NCBI GenBank assembly: GCA_963969395.1
Contig: OZ017800.1
Location: 19,934,479 to 19,998,478 of the forward strand
Length of the DNA stretch: 64,000 nt
Origin: Pseudoscleropodium purum
Taxonomy: Eukaryota; Streptophyta; Bryopsida; Hypnales; Brachytheciaceae
Direction: 5' to 3'
Shown here: positions 1 through 13,900 of the stretch, piece by piece
Layout: each line of letters starts with the position of its first letter
How positions within the stretch are numbered: the stretch's first letter is position 1
Notes under the pieces: generated by a model
The model's input: only the letters and a program-made list of their open reading frames with translations
Database searches by the model: none
What the model was told of the DNA's origin: nothing
Position numbers and translations under genes: made by a program

Positions 1-1440
1 CTAACCGATCCTCAGACACACACAAGCACCAATCCGGTGTGAGCGCCTGGGAAATCTGGTCCAAAAACCTGCAAAAATCGAAATTGGGGAAGATGCGCCC
101 TCTCCGTGATTTCCGGAAACCCTAAGGGGGGAGGTAAGAATGATGAGGCCGAAGCCGAAGAGTGCTACAACAGCTTTGCCAAAAAAACTGGAAGACTTTT
201 GGCTCCGACATATTCGCAGGACATGGCTGAGGAGTGCGACAAGCTACTGCAGGTGAAACGGGTTCCTCATCTGTATGTGAACCCGAACGATCCCATTTGC
301 AGTGAGTTCGTAACACACTTTAATTAAGTCAAAATATTATGATCAGGTCACCACGAGCTTAAGGTCCCCCCCAGCAGCACTTTGTCATCAGCATTAGTGC
401 AGGGCTCTCGATCGAATCACATGATTCCTGCGGCGATTTTGAACATCAGTAACTAGGGAGAGGGCTTTCGTGAATCCCATACGCTTCACCAGTGGTACAA
501 AGTACCCCGTTAACTGAAAGGTACGGAGTTTTTATCCGGAAGCTAATACTGATAGTGCGGCGGGGTGAAATTAGCGTCGTCTTGAAATTTAGTGTCACCA
601 CAAAATTTAGTTTCGGGGGATTTTGGTTCAATAGAATAATATTTCAACCTGCACAGATTCAAAATATTTTGATTTTGGTAAATTAGTTTCACACGAATTA
701 GAACAAATCACGAAGTCCCGAAGTCAAACTAGTTTGGATTTGTACTATTAGGACAAACCAGTGTAGTGGAAATCCCTGAGAGAAGAGGTCACCCCATAGA
801 TCCTTCACCTCATTTTCGTATAAATCGCCGCTTGTTTGGTTGTTTAGAAGTAATTTCGTGCACAGAATTGCCCCATTGGCAGCCTCTGAAGATGCATATA
901 TGTACGTCTAAACCTGCCAAGACGTACAAGTTCAGTCTAAGCTCCCATTCATACTGTAGGTTTGTGCACGTGCAAATGTTGTAGATCGAGTGACCACTTA
1001 ACTCCCCATGGCACTTGGTAACAGACAGATTGAAAGCAAATGGGGTGCCATTGGAGACGCCGTGGAATTATACCCGTGTTCGAAGTTCGTGTGCTGGGGC
1101 AATGTTGTTTGGACATTAGTACAGTCCCCCTCCCAGACTAGGACTTGCTACAGAGTTCTTCAGAAATTGCAATTAAACCCTTTATGTGCGCAATTTCATT
1201 TTTGATACTTCGAATGTTTTCCCAACTCAGTACAGAATAGAATGGAAATATTTTACATTTGCTTTTGTACAGTTACTGAGGATAGAATTTACAGTGAAAG
1301 TGGATTCGTGACTTCTGTATCAGCAGTGGATAAGAATAGGCTGCAAAGCAAGTGGGTCAACAACAATACACCCTTCGAATTGAGATACTTCAGTGCATGA
1401 CCATCCAGACAGTCCCGAAAGGATCGAGCCTAGGACTAAA
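1..1440. other. Left flank, 3' of the aldo/keto reductase gene
   Basis: No supportable gene. The first ~350 bases are richer in G and C than most of the window and hold a 73-codon open frame (106-327, plus) that starts at GTG, has no ATG and matches nothing I know. The rest is unstructured sequence with stops in all frames and probably includes the 3' untranslated region of the minus-strand reductase gene, whose stop codon is at 1441-1443. Confidence 0.4.
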
Positions 1441-4400
1441 CTATCTGTACTCATCACCGCAGTCCCCAGGAATTTCGCTTCCTTTCTTCACAATAGAATG
1501 AATGAGAGCTATGTCTCCTTCATCCAAACCTGCAGACAAAATGCAGATTGATTTAAGAGCCAAATTCAAGGTGAATAATCAATCATATCTGAAGTCAGTG
1601 CAAGTTTGCAATGAATAGAGATTTTAGTACAATTAGGATGTTTATGAACTTTAGACAACATCAAAAAGAGAATCTTCCATATGGTCTAATGTTACAACAA
1701 AATAGGTTTATAGTACTGGCTCAGACAAGAGGTGACTCAGAGAGCGAGCTTGGTATATGTGAATGCTCATCATTTTTCATCTCCAAGTAGCATCCCAAGT
1801 GTCATCGAAGAAGGCAAAACGAGAAAACCATAGACTAAACCAAGCACCTCGTGCACAAGATTAAGATTTGAAGTAACAGGATGTTCTTTCTTTTCTTTTG
1901 AATTTTAGGAAAAAACGTGAACTGAGAGAAGTCAGAACACACTACATCACCCTGGTTAGGACATTTATGAAAGCTTCAACGCACCTGGGAAAGAGTATGC
2001 AGCCTGATTGCTAGCAATATGCTCGGATATGCCAAGCCGGGCACCAACAATCACTGCAGCAACTGCAGGCTTGTCTGCAATGTATCGTACTGCAACGTTG
2101 CTTATGCTAACTTTATACTTGCTTGCAATTTGACTCAAAGCAAGAAGGAGCTCCTGTAGAAAAAAGTGAATTGTTATGAAATAAGTACTAAAATTTCAAC
2201 TCCATCGATATTGAGATACTCACAATGGTAGGATCCGTCCATTTGTTTCAATCAAAGAATAAAATTCATCCATTTAAAGGAAGTGAAAATAGGACAATCA
2301 AACGAGGATTCACACTTCAAGTCATTTCAACTAGGACACACCTGGAACAAAGTCCAACCTCCCCATTGATCTATAACATGTTTGTACTTGGAGAGCGACG
2401 ATGTGGTAAGGTCTGGCCTTCTGGGCTCAGGTCGTCCCAAGTACTTTTCAGACAAAAATCCTCCCAACACAGTCCTGCACATGTTATTCAATATCATTGC
2501 AAATCTGGCTTTTAGTGGAGGTAAATTACATCCAAGGTCACTGTTCATTTGTTGCAAGAGTGAGAAAGCTAAGGGGTATTTAGAGGAAGAAGCAAGTTCC
2601 ATGAATATGCAAATGAAAAATAACACAGAAGCCGACATACCCATAAGCAAGTAGCTGCACGTGATGTTGCAAGCACCATGCAACCATTTTCTTCTCTGGC
2701 CGTGTATCAATTATGGAATAAGCTACCTGCGACAGTCACCATAAAGTGATTGGTTACTGATAGAGTCCAGCAAAGAAAAGAGCTTCTTGATCCAAATTTA
2801 TGCAACTATAATTTATCCAAGGACCACCACGATCATTAACTGCATGTGAAGAGACTTACTCATCGCTGATCACAAAAGCCTCGCAATGGTGAAAGAAATA
2901 AAATTAACCAAGATCAGGGACTGCCTTTTTCTTTCTAAGAAGCACAGGACCACCCTCACAGATAATATCAAATCACTAACCTGATTAGAAACTACTGGAA
3001 TCCCACAATCCTCAACTATCTTGGACATGTGTTCAGTGTCGAAATTTGTTAGCCCCAGCTCCTTGATTTTCCCCTCTTGATGAAGAGTGTACAGCCACTT
3101 CATGGCATCACAATAACGCCCATCGCTGTAATCCCACCTGTTGAATTTACGAAGATTATTGCATGTTTTTTATAGAGCATCAGGCAAGCAAGGGTTGAGA
3201 TATTCCAACAGATTTGGTGTCAGTTCTGACATAGTTGACCAGACAAATCTATTAAGGCAGACTACCTCTGCTGACCCCAAACCTCCCGATGGCCTTGCAC
3301 ATTGTTAATACCCCCAGGGGAGAGACTAAGAAAGTTCAAGCGTTTAATGAAAATGATAAACATGTTGAAAAATGTTGGGGCCCGGGACCTTTATTCTATA
3401 TAGATTAGAATTTTATCATTTGGTTATAAGAACACGGGTATTTTTAGATTGTTCAATAGAGTTTTGAATTTTACACTCAATGAGGATTGTATTGAGGATT
3501 GTAATGAGGATTATATGGAAATATTGTATTGTGGATAGGTAGACACTTGCAATTAACTCTTGTTCAAATAAGAAGGAAACCAAAGTCAAAGTTTGGAAAT
3601 ATGCAAACCAAGTCCCAAATGTGTGTATTGCGAGTGTTGCACTTAACACACCCTTCGGAACATACCAATGAAACTGAACCATGTCCAAGGTAGCCACTCC
3701 CATTCGCTTTCGAGATCGATCTATACCAGCCTCCACCACTGATCGTGTGTCGGCGCCACTATTCCCTGCAACAACACAAATTAGAGAAGTCTTAAAGTGA
3801 GTAGGACATGTTTGACGAGTTAACACAAGGGTCAATTTTGATTGAACAAGTCAAACCAAAAAGCTTGAGACAACAAGCTCATAAAGTGGACCATCATGTG
3901 CAACTGGAGGTGAGAAAACACGCTGAAAATAATCCATTACAGTGGAGGAAACAAGCGTCTGACTCACCTCCGAGAGGTAGTTTGAAATCTTGTTATCTCA
4001 AATACTTCTAGCATGCGAAATAGAAGCCATGTAAGCACCACAACTTATAGAACTAGTGTAAATTTGACATTGAACAAATGAGGTCAACCGAATGTAAATT
4101 GACGTTGGAACCAATCAAGGTGTAGAAATTCTTATTGCTTCAACCGGTACAATTTAAAGCGCCCCTAGGTGATAGAAACAATAGGAGACACATTCCGTCG
4201 CTCGAAAAAGCCATACCATAGCGAGGAACAAATTTTGTGAAGCCACGGATTGGCTTGGAGCCCAAATATTCCTGGCAAAACATGCCGTATATCTCTTCCG
4301 CAGGTCCATCTGCAAAACGCAAACAGCTTTTAGGCTAGTGCACTCACTGCATTAAGGGTTAAATTGCTTGACTGGTTTGGATCTCCACCAGTCAGTTGTA

Positions 4401-5465
4401 GAATTGCTCGATTGAAGGATTGGCTTACATATGTCAGCCATGTCAAAAACTCCGAGTCCAGCAAAAGCATAGAGCTTCATCTCGTTCACCGCTTTCTTGA
4501 CATCAATGGTTCCATGTCCTCCAGCCACCTGCCACATTCCTGTTCAGAAGACCAAAATTAAATAAAGATTCAGAGAAAATAGGATTCAAGGAATAACTTG
4601 AGTGAAAGAATAAAATAAAAACTGTTAGAAGATGAACATCTCTCAAAAGCTCACACACTCCATGCTCATCGTGCGACCTCATCAACCCCAATACCCTCTT
4701 GGCACCACCGTCTAGATGCACAAAATTGTGTCCGACATGTTGATAATTGTGCTTGCTCAAAGAGTGGAACAAAATCCTCCGAATTTCAAAGAACTGAAGC
4801 ACAACCGCTAAAGAACCAAGGATTCTCGGTTTAAAAATGAAAATTCAGTCGATCAAATTTTGAAAAAAACGATTGAAATAGTAGCAATCTTATATGACCT
4901 AAATCAGTGAAGAACAAGGCAAAGCGTCCGTTAAAAAATAAAATAAGATTAAACATAAGTAAATCCGCATATGACCTACTCCGCACCAAACACGTAAAAA
5001 AGACCTAAACACGAAGTCCAACTTGGGCCTTGTAACACGAGTACCAGAATAGGAATAGGTGCGGAGTATACCTTTCGTGATTTTAAGGAAACATGCAGTA
5101 CGATATCTAAGTTGTATAATCTTCGTCTCCTTTCTCGGTGTTCCCAAGAAGGAAGAATAGGACGACAATCATTTCTCAACTCACAACCTAATGAGCGACA
5201 ACACACCGTGGAATCCATTACCATAATCCATGGAGAAGACATCAATTGGATACAGTACAAAACATGCAGAATGAGATCGAATTAGGTCACTCTAATTAGT
5301 CAAAAAGCATTTAAGACGACGGCTACCAGTGATGATAGCCGGAATTTCGAAGCTGCCAAGCTTCCGGAGCGGAATGCAGCTGCCATCGTTTTTCACAATC
5401 TCCGTCGTCTCCGTCCCCGGACTCGAAATTGCATTGCTCATGCCAGCTTCATTCATGCCCTCCAT
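1441..5465 (-). CDS. Aldo/keto reductase family oxidoreductase, nine exons, intact
   Basis: Predicted NAD(P)H-dependent carbonyl reductase with an aldo/keto reductase (beta/alpha)8 barrel; the substrate cannot be told. Minus-strand exons: 5465-5327, 4539-4429, 4309-4217, 3765-3666, 3137-2981, 2726-2641, 2474-2342, 2153-1985, 1529-1441. Every intron is GT..AG and every phase matches, giving 1,077 nt and 358 aa. The family tetrad is complete: D79 and Y84 in FDMADIYGPAEE, K109 in TKFVPRYG, H147 in MVQFHWWDY. Other family landmarks are [33 protein letters not shown] and VIVGAR near the C-terminus (cofactor end). The ATG at 5465 was chosen because the frame stays in phase with exon 2; upstream near-cognate codons and a later in-frame ATG (M4) exist, so the N-terminus is less certain. 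No clear transit peptide. It resembles the plant AKR subgroup with FHWW after strand 4. It is the best-supported gene here and an ordinary host gene. Confidence 0.93.
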
Positions 5466-6472
5466 GATTCCAACCTCTCGCACGACCTGAACAACCCTCA
5501 CCAACGACAATCGCCCACGACAACCCTAATCCCCGTCCAAGTTCAAATAAACCTTCTTCGCAACAATTGCTGAGTGTCTCCACTCTACTCGGGAATATGA
5601 AAGCAATTCTGGCATTCCGTGTCCCAGAAAACCGGTGGTTGCAAATGCGACTCCCGCACTAAAAACCTATCCATGTCTAATACTGATTTTAAAACCTATC
5701 CATGTCTAATATTGATTTTTAAAATGTATGACCAATGGCGCTTGGGGTCTGGAAGGCGAATCCTAAGTGGGTGGCATACAATTTTCAAGTGGATCGCATA
5801 TCTGGGATTAGATTTACAAGTGTTCCTAAACCTAAAAATTGGGTTCACAAGGTATGATAGTGATAGAGTGGAGTTTTCTCTTCCTAGTTGCTAGAATTTC
5901 TGAATGCAGTGATGCGGCCTGTATGATAAAAATAGATAAAAACTTTGGTCTTCAAAGAAGGCCGGCGTGAATGAATTGTCTCTTCATGATGACAATGAGC
6001 CAATGTCCAACGGATCAAGGGCTTGTATGATAACTTATTATGTTAATTCATTTTCTACTAAGTTTGCTTGGCAACTTTAGGGAACACCGTGTGATCCTAC
6101 ACACCCATTGCTTTTATTGCGTGTGAGTCTTGTAAAGTTGGCTATGCAATCGCAAATAAAAAACAGTCTACCTCTTCCTAAAATCATTGATATGCACTAA
6201 TCCTACATTACCCAAGATTCTATTTCCCCACACCCCTCTTGCAATAAGATAAAACAACCCATGACGGGTCGGATGACCCCATAATGGATACCTAGGGAAT
6301 GACCTCATTATGGGGGGGTTTTCAAAATCTAAGATTTGGGTCACAATTAATGTCTTATATGATAGTAATGGATTGATTAGTGAACTCAACAAGAACTTCC
6401 AACTTTTCAATGTGAATTCTTTGTAAGAATTGACTTTTTAGGCCTTCCATGTTAGAATATATTATGACTCCT
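5466..6472. other. Upstream flank of the reductase gene
   Basis: Presumed 5' untranslated region and promoter side of the reductase (the first ~150 bases are less AT-rich), followed by AT-rich sequence. The word CCTATCCATGTCTAATA occurs twice 33 bp apart (about 5668-5712). Open frames here are short and resemble nothing known. Confidence 0.4.
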
Positions 6473-7394
6473 TTAACTCTTAAAGTTCTATGATTATGTA
6501 TTCACCGTAAATGCTCAAAAATTGCCTTTTTTGGTATAAGTACCAAATTTTTGAAAAAAAACATTTTTTGACAATTGTGACCATGAGATCTTTGACTTGA
6601 GAATATGTCGTAAAAATTTCAGAAATTTTCATTGTGTGGATTTTGAGATATTAGCATTGAAATTCATTGAAATCATTTTTTAGGTTCTGCAAAAAACAAG
6701 GTAGTTGCACTTCACAAGCTCAATTTTCTATGAAAAAATGACCAAAATGGTGGTGTTTCTTTGGATTCTTTTTCCTAGCCAAGTTGGCTATATGCTTGAA
6801 AATTTTTAGATCATATGGAATTGTACAACATTTGGGAAAAAAATAAGTAGATAGTAGCAGAGAATGATTCAAATACTAAATTGTTAAGAATTTAACTATG
6901 AAATTGAAAAATGACAATCCCAATGGTTGAAATGTTGTAATAAACAATCTACATCCTATAATTTTATTTTTTTCCAAAAATATTGAAAATTAGAAAAAAT
7001 AAAGGATTTCAAAGTTTATTTTTAGAGTAGGGAATCCGCAACTACCCACAAACAAAAAATCCTCATAACTTTTGACTCATTGTTAAAAATGGAATGATTC
7101 AAAGCTTTTCAAGTATATATAACTCTAAAAAAACAATTTCAAATTTTTGTTTCTTTAAAAAGTGATTTTTTCTAATTAGCCCAAACTACCCACTTATAAA
7201 AAAAACAATCATATTAGACTATAACTTTTGACTCCTTTTTCCAAATGTCATGAAATTTAGTACATATAAAAGATATTCCTTGCTTCCACTTTCTATCAAA
7301 ATTTGAGCCAAATTATAGAAATCTCTCTATTAACACGCACCTGCCCAAAATTTCTATATAGCCAATAAATGCAGCTTGGTCTTTTAGGGGTTAA
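6473..7394 (+). mobile_element. TTAA-flanked miniature element, copy A
   Basis: About 914 bp between TTAA at 6473-6476 and TTAA at 7391-7394. The left end reads CTCTTAAAG; the right end reads TTTTAGGGG, whose complement is CCCCTAAAA, so the ends are inverted repeats with decay at the left. The whole body matches copy B (9977-10901) in reverse orientation and copy C (56779-57695) in direct orientation. Shared landmarks are ATGTATTCACC near the left end and TTTCTATATAGCCAA near the right end. No coding potential. TTAA duplication plus ends beginning CCC is the pattern of the piggyBac superfamily; that assignment is inference. Confidence 0.7.
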
Positions 7395-8291
7395 ACCTTG
7401 AGCACCTAGCACATAATGGCTAAAATCCAAATCCTTTTCAATTCATTCGAATCAAACTATCACTTAAACGGAGATTCACATAAATTGACTGTACCAATTG
7501 ATAGTAGAGATAGGCTTGAAGCCATAGGGAAAGGTATACTTTCTTTGATTGTATTGTTGAAAAAAATTATAATAGTCAAATAATGAAATCTTTCAATTTT
7601 GAGAAGCCATATTTGAGGCATTGGGGTGCTCATGGGCTAAGTAAGTAAGATGAGTATTATATGGATTTAGATTTTGTTGGTTCTAAGGTAAACTAGAGAC
7701 TCTTTTGGATGATGATTCACTAAGCACTTCAAAAATCAATAGCAATTTATACTTTGTTGAAAAAAATGTAATTTCAATCGCTCTTGCTATTTCTCAAACT
7801 TATCTTTATGTGGGAAAAAATGAAAAAAATTTAGCAACATCATGAGACCAAATTCCTAATTTTAATAGTCATGGATTGTTTTACTTTAGATTTCAAAGTT
7901 ACTATAGAATCCCCTTTCCACTTTTGAAGGAGTAAGAATTTAATGGTCTAAGATTCACTTGTTCTTTCTCTTCAAAATCAACTGTGGGACCTTTGGACAC
8001 TTCATTTACAGTAATCTACTTGATTGGAGTTTCTTTCTTTCTAGGCATTGACAAAGTTTTGGATGTATAGTATGACTTTAAATTTGTAAGAATGTAGCAT
8101 CTTGCATTCTTGGATCTATAGTTGGAATTTGCAAGCTACCTTGAGCAACAAAGATGATATTGTAGGGGTGAAAGTAATTTTTCATATTTTTCTTTAATTA
8201 ACAAATAGTCCACCTTTTTATCTTCAATAACCATTTAGAAAAAGTATTTTAGATTCTTTGATAAATTTGTAGCCACTTGCTACAATGACTT

Positions 8292-8708
8292 ACAAAAGTA
8301 GTTGGCCACCCTAAAAATTGCTCTCAAAAATTGAGAAATTGGAATTATGAAGTGAAATTTGGACATGTTACACAAAAGGGATTCTACCTTTACATGTAAA
8401 TTCACCTAAAATGGACTATATTTAGACCTACTATTATTTGAATGAATTTGTAATGGAAAAAAACACTTTTTGTGAGAAGTCAAAATGTCCCACTTTTTTA
8501 TGAGATGAATATACATCTTGACTTCTTACAAAAAGTTTTTTTTCCATCGAAAATTCATTCAAATAATAATAGGTCTAAATATAGTCCATTTTAGGTGAAT
8601 TTACATGTAAAGGTAGAATCCCTTTTGTGTAACATGTCCAAATTTCACTTCATAATTCCAATTTCTCAATTTTTGAGAGTGATTTTTAGGGTGGCCAACT
8701 ACTTTTGT
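8292..8708. repeat. Near-perfect inverted repeat, ~197-bp arms
   Basis: The left arm 8292-8488 and right arm 8513-8708 are reverse complements with only scattered mismatches by eye, separated by about 24 nt. For example TAGTTGGCCACCCTAAAAAT on the left is mirrored by ATTTTTAGGGTGGCCAACTA on the right. A transcript would fold into one long hairpin. No open frame spans it. It lies between TTAA elements A and B, but its symmetry centre (about 8500) differs from theirs (about 8687), so it is a separate event. It may be the core of a fold-back element or a young inverted duplication. Confidence 0.88.
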
Positions 8709-9972
8709 GAATCATCGTATATTCAATACATTTTTATCTAATTCTTATAATTTGGTGCAATATAGTAGAAATTGGCTAATTGTATCGAAATGCTCTTTCA
8801 ATGAAATTAGCCAAAATAATTATCTCATAGCACTCTTAGCCATTTGGCTACAATCCATACAAAAAGATTTCACCATGCAGAAAGAGACCTCGCAAACATA
8901 CACCCTAAGCAATATAGAGATCCCCTACTAGATCTCTATAGATAGTTAGTTCAAGCCTCTAGCTTGTGATGCACTCCGTATTACCACATTCTTTGTTTGG
9001 ACTATGAGTTTGTACACAAAGACTTACCTAATTGCACACTCTTGTAAATAATAACAATAAAGTTTTTGGAAATTAATGCTTTCAAAAATGTCTTTGTATT
9101 TGCACTATGTAGCGCATGATTTTAATCCTTAAATCCTATATATAGGAGCTAAAGTTGTCATCCCTAGTAAGTAGTTTTAAATTATATATAAACATACCAA
9201 ATTTAGACCTTTGTAAAATTAATCAAATGATTGAGATCTTGGACACTACACCAAATGGTACAAGAGCCATTACAATCTTATCTCTATATAAAAAGGTATT
9301 AAATACCACAATATACACTATTCATACATCAATAATATACAAAATGCATATTATTACCAATACATATTCTAAAAGTCCACATAGGGATGGAGATGTGACT
9401 AAGACTCAAAAAAACTATTGGGCTAAAAGGATCATAGCCAATCATTAAAAAGAAACTTGCATTAAGAATTGCCCTAGTTTATTAGAAAATATAATAAAAT
9501 TTTGTATTGAATATTTTGTAGTCCCATTTCACTTTTTTTACTTCCAAAGGCAAAACTCTCAAGCACAAGCCATTTGTGTAAACTATAAAACCATTTTAAA
9601 AATTCATTCAATACTTATTCTCAAAAAACAATATAGAGCCTCTTTCCATACTTATTCTAAAAAGCATTTGAATTCTTACATGACTTAAATGCTTTTAGGA
9701 ATGACAATAAAACATAGCTTATTCAAATTGAATTTTTTTTTAAAATATCAACATGTCAATCTAAGCATGTCAAGTTTGTTTCTTCCTAAATGGAGGCTTT
9801 GGTCCCAATTTTGCAAAAAAAAGGAATCAAACATAAATGAATACCTCAAGAGGTGCAAATTTGTATTTGATCCCTTTTTGTTGCAAAAATGGGACCAATT
9901 CAAATCTACCATCATGAAATATCTATCTCCAAGCAATCTCTCCTTGCACACTAGTGTACATTCTATCATGAA
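8709..9972. other. AT-rich spacer between hairpin and element B
   Basis: No gene recognised. The open frames at 8707-8931, 9155-9448 and 9689-9976 lack recognisable domains and look like chance frames in AT-rich DNA. A local mirrored pair is visible around 9815 and 9880 (GGTCCCAATTTTGCAAAAAA against TTTTTGTTGCAAAAATGGGA), an imperfect inverted repeat of about 60 bp arms. The corresponding stretch 7395-8291 also holds nothing recognisable. Confidence 0.4.
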
Positions 9973-10905
9973 TTAATCCCTAAAGGATTGGACCTCGTTT
10001 TTTGGCTATATAGAAAATTTGGGTAGGCCACTGCAACCAAAAATTTGCATATTTTAGGCTAAAACTTTACTGGAAGTGTGGACAAGGAATATCTTTCATA
10101 TGCAACAAATTTCATGACATTTGGAAATAGGAGTCAAAAGTTATAGCCTAATATGTTACTTTTTTTTGTAATTGGGCAGTTTCGGCAAATTAGAAAAAAT
10201 CACTTTTTTCAAAAACCAAAATTTGAAATTGGTTTTCTAGACTTATATATACAAGGAAAAATTTGAATCATATCATTTTGATCAATGAGTCAAAAGTTAC
10301 GAGGATTTTTTATTTGCGGGCAATTATGGATTCCCTACTCTAAATAAACTTTGAAATCCTCTATCTTACCCAATTTTCAATATTTTTGAAAAAAAATAAA
10401 ATCCTAGGATGAAAATTGTTTATTAAAACATTTCAACCTTTGGGATTGGCATTTTTCAATTCCATAATTAAATTCTTAATAATTTAGTATTTTGAATCAT
10501 TCTCTACTACTACCTACTTACTATTTTTTTCCTATACGTTGTACTATTCCAAATGATCTAAAAATTTTCAAGAATTTGGCCAACTTGTCTAGGAAAAATA
10601 ATCCAAAGAAGCACTACCATTTTGGTCATTTTTTCATAGAAAAGTGAGCTTGTAAAGTGCAGCTGCCCAATTGTTTGCAGGGTTGAAAAAATGGTTTTGG
10701 TGAATTTGAATGCTTATATCTTATGATCCACAAGGTGGAATTTTCTGAAATTTTTACCACATGTTTTCAAGTCATCATACTACAAGATCCTATGATTACA
10801 TGTATCAAAAATTGTTTTTTTTTCCAGAAATTTAGTAGTTGTATTAGAAATGGCAGTTTTGGAGCATTTTTGGTGAATACATAGTCATGGAATTTTAGGG
10901 GTTAA
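9973..10905 (-). mobile_element. TTAA-flanked miniature element, copy B (inverted relative to A)
   Basis: 925 bp between TTAA at 9973-9976 and TTAA at 10902-10905. The left end is TCCCTAAAGG; the right end TTTTAGGGG complements to CCCCTAAAA. The content is the reverse complement of copy A through its full length, including the GGCTATATAGAAAATTTGGG block at ~10002 and the TGGTGAATACATAGTCATGG block at ~10870. Non-coding. With A it forms an outer inverted pair around about 2.6 kb. Confidence 0.72.
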
Positions 10906-13900
10906 TTCATCCATCAAAGCTTATGACAAAAAAAACTTGGATTGTATTTTCTTGAATTTTCTAAATAATCTCATCAAAGTTTTGGGTCATTCAATCTTTA
11001 ATTTAGTGGGAACTATAAACAATATTGCTTTTAGATGTTATTACATTAAACAAAAGAGTTGGTTGGGTGATATGTAATTGTTTGTTGTATTATATAAATT
11101 GATTTGAGGTCAATTTGTTTGACCAATTCCTTGTGATTTCCAATCACATAGTCTTTTAAGGATTTTTGAATTTCAAATTAAAACTTTTAAGCAAATGGTC
11201 AAGATTTTTACCTAAAATATGACTTTTTAACCAAAGATAAACAACTCATTTGAAGTAGAAAGGATAAAAGACTACTTTAAAGATCCATCTCATCTACAAA
11301 ATACAAACAAAAGAACTAGGAAAGCACCAATCATGAAAAATGTTTTAATTTGTTTTATTACTAAGGGTGCAAGATTTGTGTCAACTATAGATTAGTGTTG
11401 CATCAAAATCTTATTTCCAAAGAAAATTGGTATAAGAAATTGATATATTGATATTTCCATGTAACCCCTAAAAGACTAATGCATTTTTTTCCCTCAAAAA
11501 CCACCCAAAATTACCATTTCTACTCTTTTGATTGTAACAAAAAGATGATTTATTGTGGAATCTAATGATAAGATCTTGCAATTAACATGTATGTGAACAT
11601 GTAGTGAGATATTTTTTACATTTAAACTTACAAATTAGAATAAATTAGCATTTGAATTGAAGTGAAAAGTTTTTTGACCCAACCCAAGAATTTCAAATGA
11701 CCTTGACTTCCATTTGTGACAAATTTTGCACTATGAATTTTGATCTTCAAAAATCTACCATATTCTAAATCACATTAGGTACACGTCCACCAATTTTCAT
11801 AAGGTTTTGAAAATTTAAAACACTTCTAACAAAATCTTGCAATACAACTATGTTGTAAGAAATGACAATACACTACTCTTTTTTGCAATCAATTTTTAAC
11901 AAGATTGGAAATGCAAAACACTCCTCTTTCTTAAAAATTTTGCATTAGGGAAAGAATAGGGCCTAGAGATTATAGGCCTAGAGATTATAAGAACTTGATA
12001 TTACAAGTACCTATCTAAACTTTCCAAAAAAGAGACTTTGGAATTTTTAGGGTTTTAAACAAATTTAAGACAATTTGATTTTGATAAATTAGTATCACAT
12101 GCACAGATGCACTAATAAGACAAATGATTGTAGTTATCCTTCTTATTATTTTATACAATGTCGATCTATTTTAAATTAGTAAAAATATAAAATTTTAAAA
12201 CTAATTCAAGTATCCCTAAATTCACTCAAAAATGAGCTGAAAATCTTTTTTACAATATTCCTCACCTACATTGAAAAAGTCTCACTTTGCAATTCCTAAT
12301 ATGTAGGGGGGCTTCACAGAATTAGTCATGATAAGTTGCTCAATTAAACTTGAACATTTTGCTCAGATATCTTGAGAGATACCTCTTTTCTCACATTTCT
12401 AAAGGAGATTATAATATACTCAATTAAGAATGTCATGTTCCAACACAAAATTAAAGTTTTATAACCATACTCAAATGATTAAATGCATGCTTCCAAGACA
12501 AGATCATTATTCAAATCATCTACTCGCTATTTAGTGTAGAACTCATACCCCATCCATCCAATCAAGTCACCAATATTTTAAAATCACCATTTTGGCTATA
12601 AAAAACATGTTTTTTTCAACATTAATAACATTTTCATTAAATACACCACTTACATACAACTCCATGTTATACAAAGAAAAGTTTAGAAACAATCCAACAC
12701 TCTCCAATATACCCAAATTACCCTAAAATACCACTTCTACTTAGACCCTATGCTCATCATACCCCACTTTTTTTAACTTTAACAAATTACCTAACTTTCA
12801 ACCTATGCCTCTTTCCTTCCCAAATTAAAATTAGTTTGTATAGTCACCTTTCTTCTCAACAAACATAGTTTAGGTGTTACAAGGACCAACTTTTTGAGAG
12901 CCCAAAATGAGACCCTAAATGAATATTCTCTTCATATATGCCAACTAACTTACTTAGGGCCACTTCACACTATAGCCGTTCAAGTCAAGAGGCTATGGGA
13001 TTGAGTGGCCAAACTTTGTTGAGAGTTCAAAGAAATAAGTAATAAATTTGCAAATTTAATGGCTTCCTGACTATAGTTTGGGTCTCTAAGTTTGGCCAAC
13101 CCAAACTTCCTTTGAAAGTCTCTTACTTTGTGGGTACTTTTCTTGCTATTAAGAAAAGTAATTAAGAAGGTGACAACATTTGGGTTGTGCCTTTTGGGGG
13201 GATTTATACTACACGTGGGGTTGGATGGAAGGCCAACTGAATTTGCCTTCAATCTAGCCTTCAATTTGGCCTTCAATCCGGCCCTAGTTTCTCCATCCAG
13301 CTCAAGTTAATATAAACCCTATGGGCTAGATTCATGGGCTGAATTTCCAATTATGTGCTCTTGAATTTTCTCTATGCTCAACTAAAAATAAATAAAAACA
13401 AGCATGTTTACCTTTCTCTTATTTTGTTTTTAGTTAATTAATGATTTTTTTTTCCTTTTCTCTTTTTTTTCCTATTTGTTCTACGTCAAAAACAAAATAA
13501 AGAGTATCTTTACTTTTTTTAGAACCTTTCCTTTCTCTTCTTATTTTTTCTATTTGGAAAAAGACAGAGTTCTTTGACTTCTTTTGAACCTTTTCTTTTT
13601 GCTTGATGTTGAAACTAGAGTTGAAGCTTTAGAATAGTTGTTATTTATTTTCATGAGAGTTTCAAGAATTTCAAAAAATAAATAATCTTGGTCTTGTTAC
13701 TAGAGGGGTTTGAAAATAATGACTCACTAATTACACAATTTGAAAAAAACATCTCTTTTTTATCTCTTTTTTAAATTTCTTTTCTAAATTTTTAAATTTT
13801 TTTTAAATATGAATTTTTTTATTATGAGAACTTGAATAAATTCAATGGTAAAAATAAAAATCAAATTTTTTCATACATGTTGTTTTTAGTATTGTAATCT

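Noticed and set aside
106..327. 73-codon plus-strand open frame at the left edge
   Set aside because: Starts at GTG with no ATG, has no recognisable domain and no convincing splice context.
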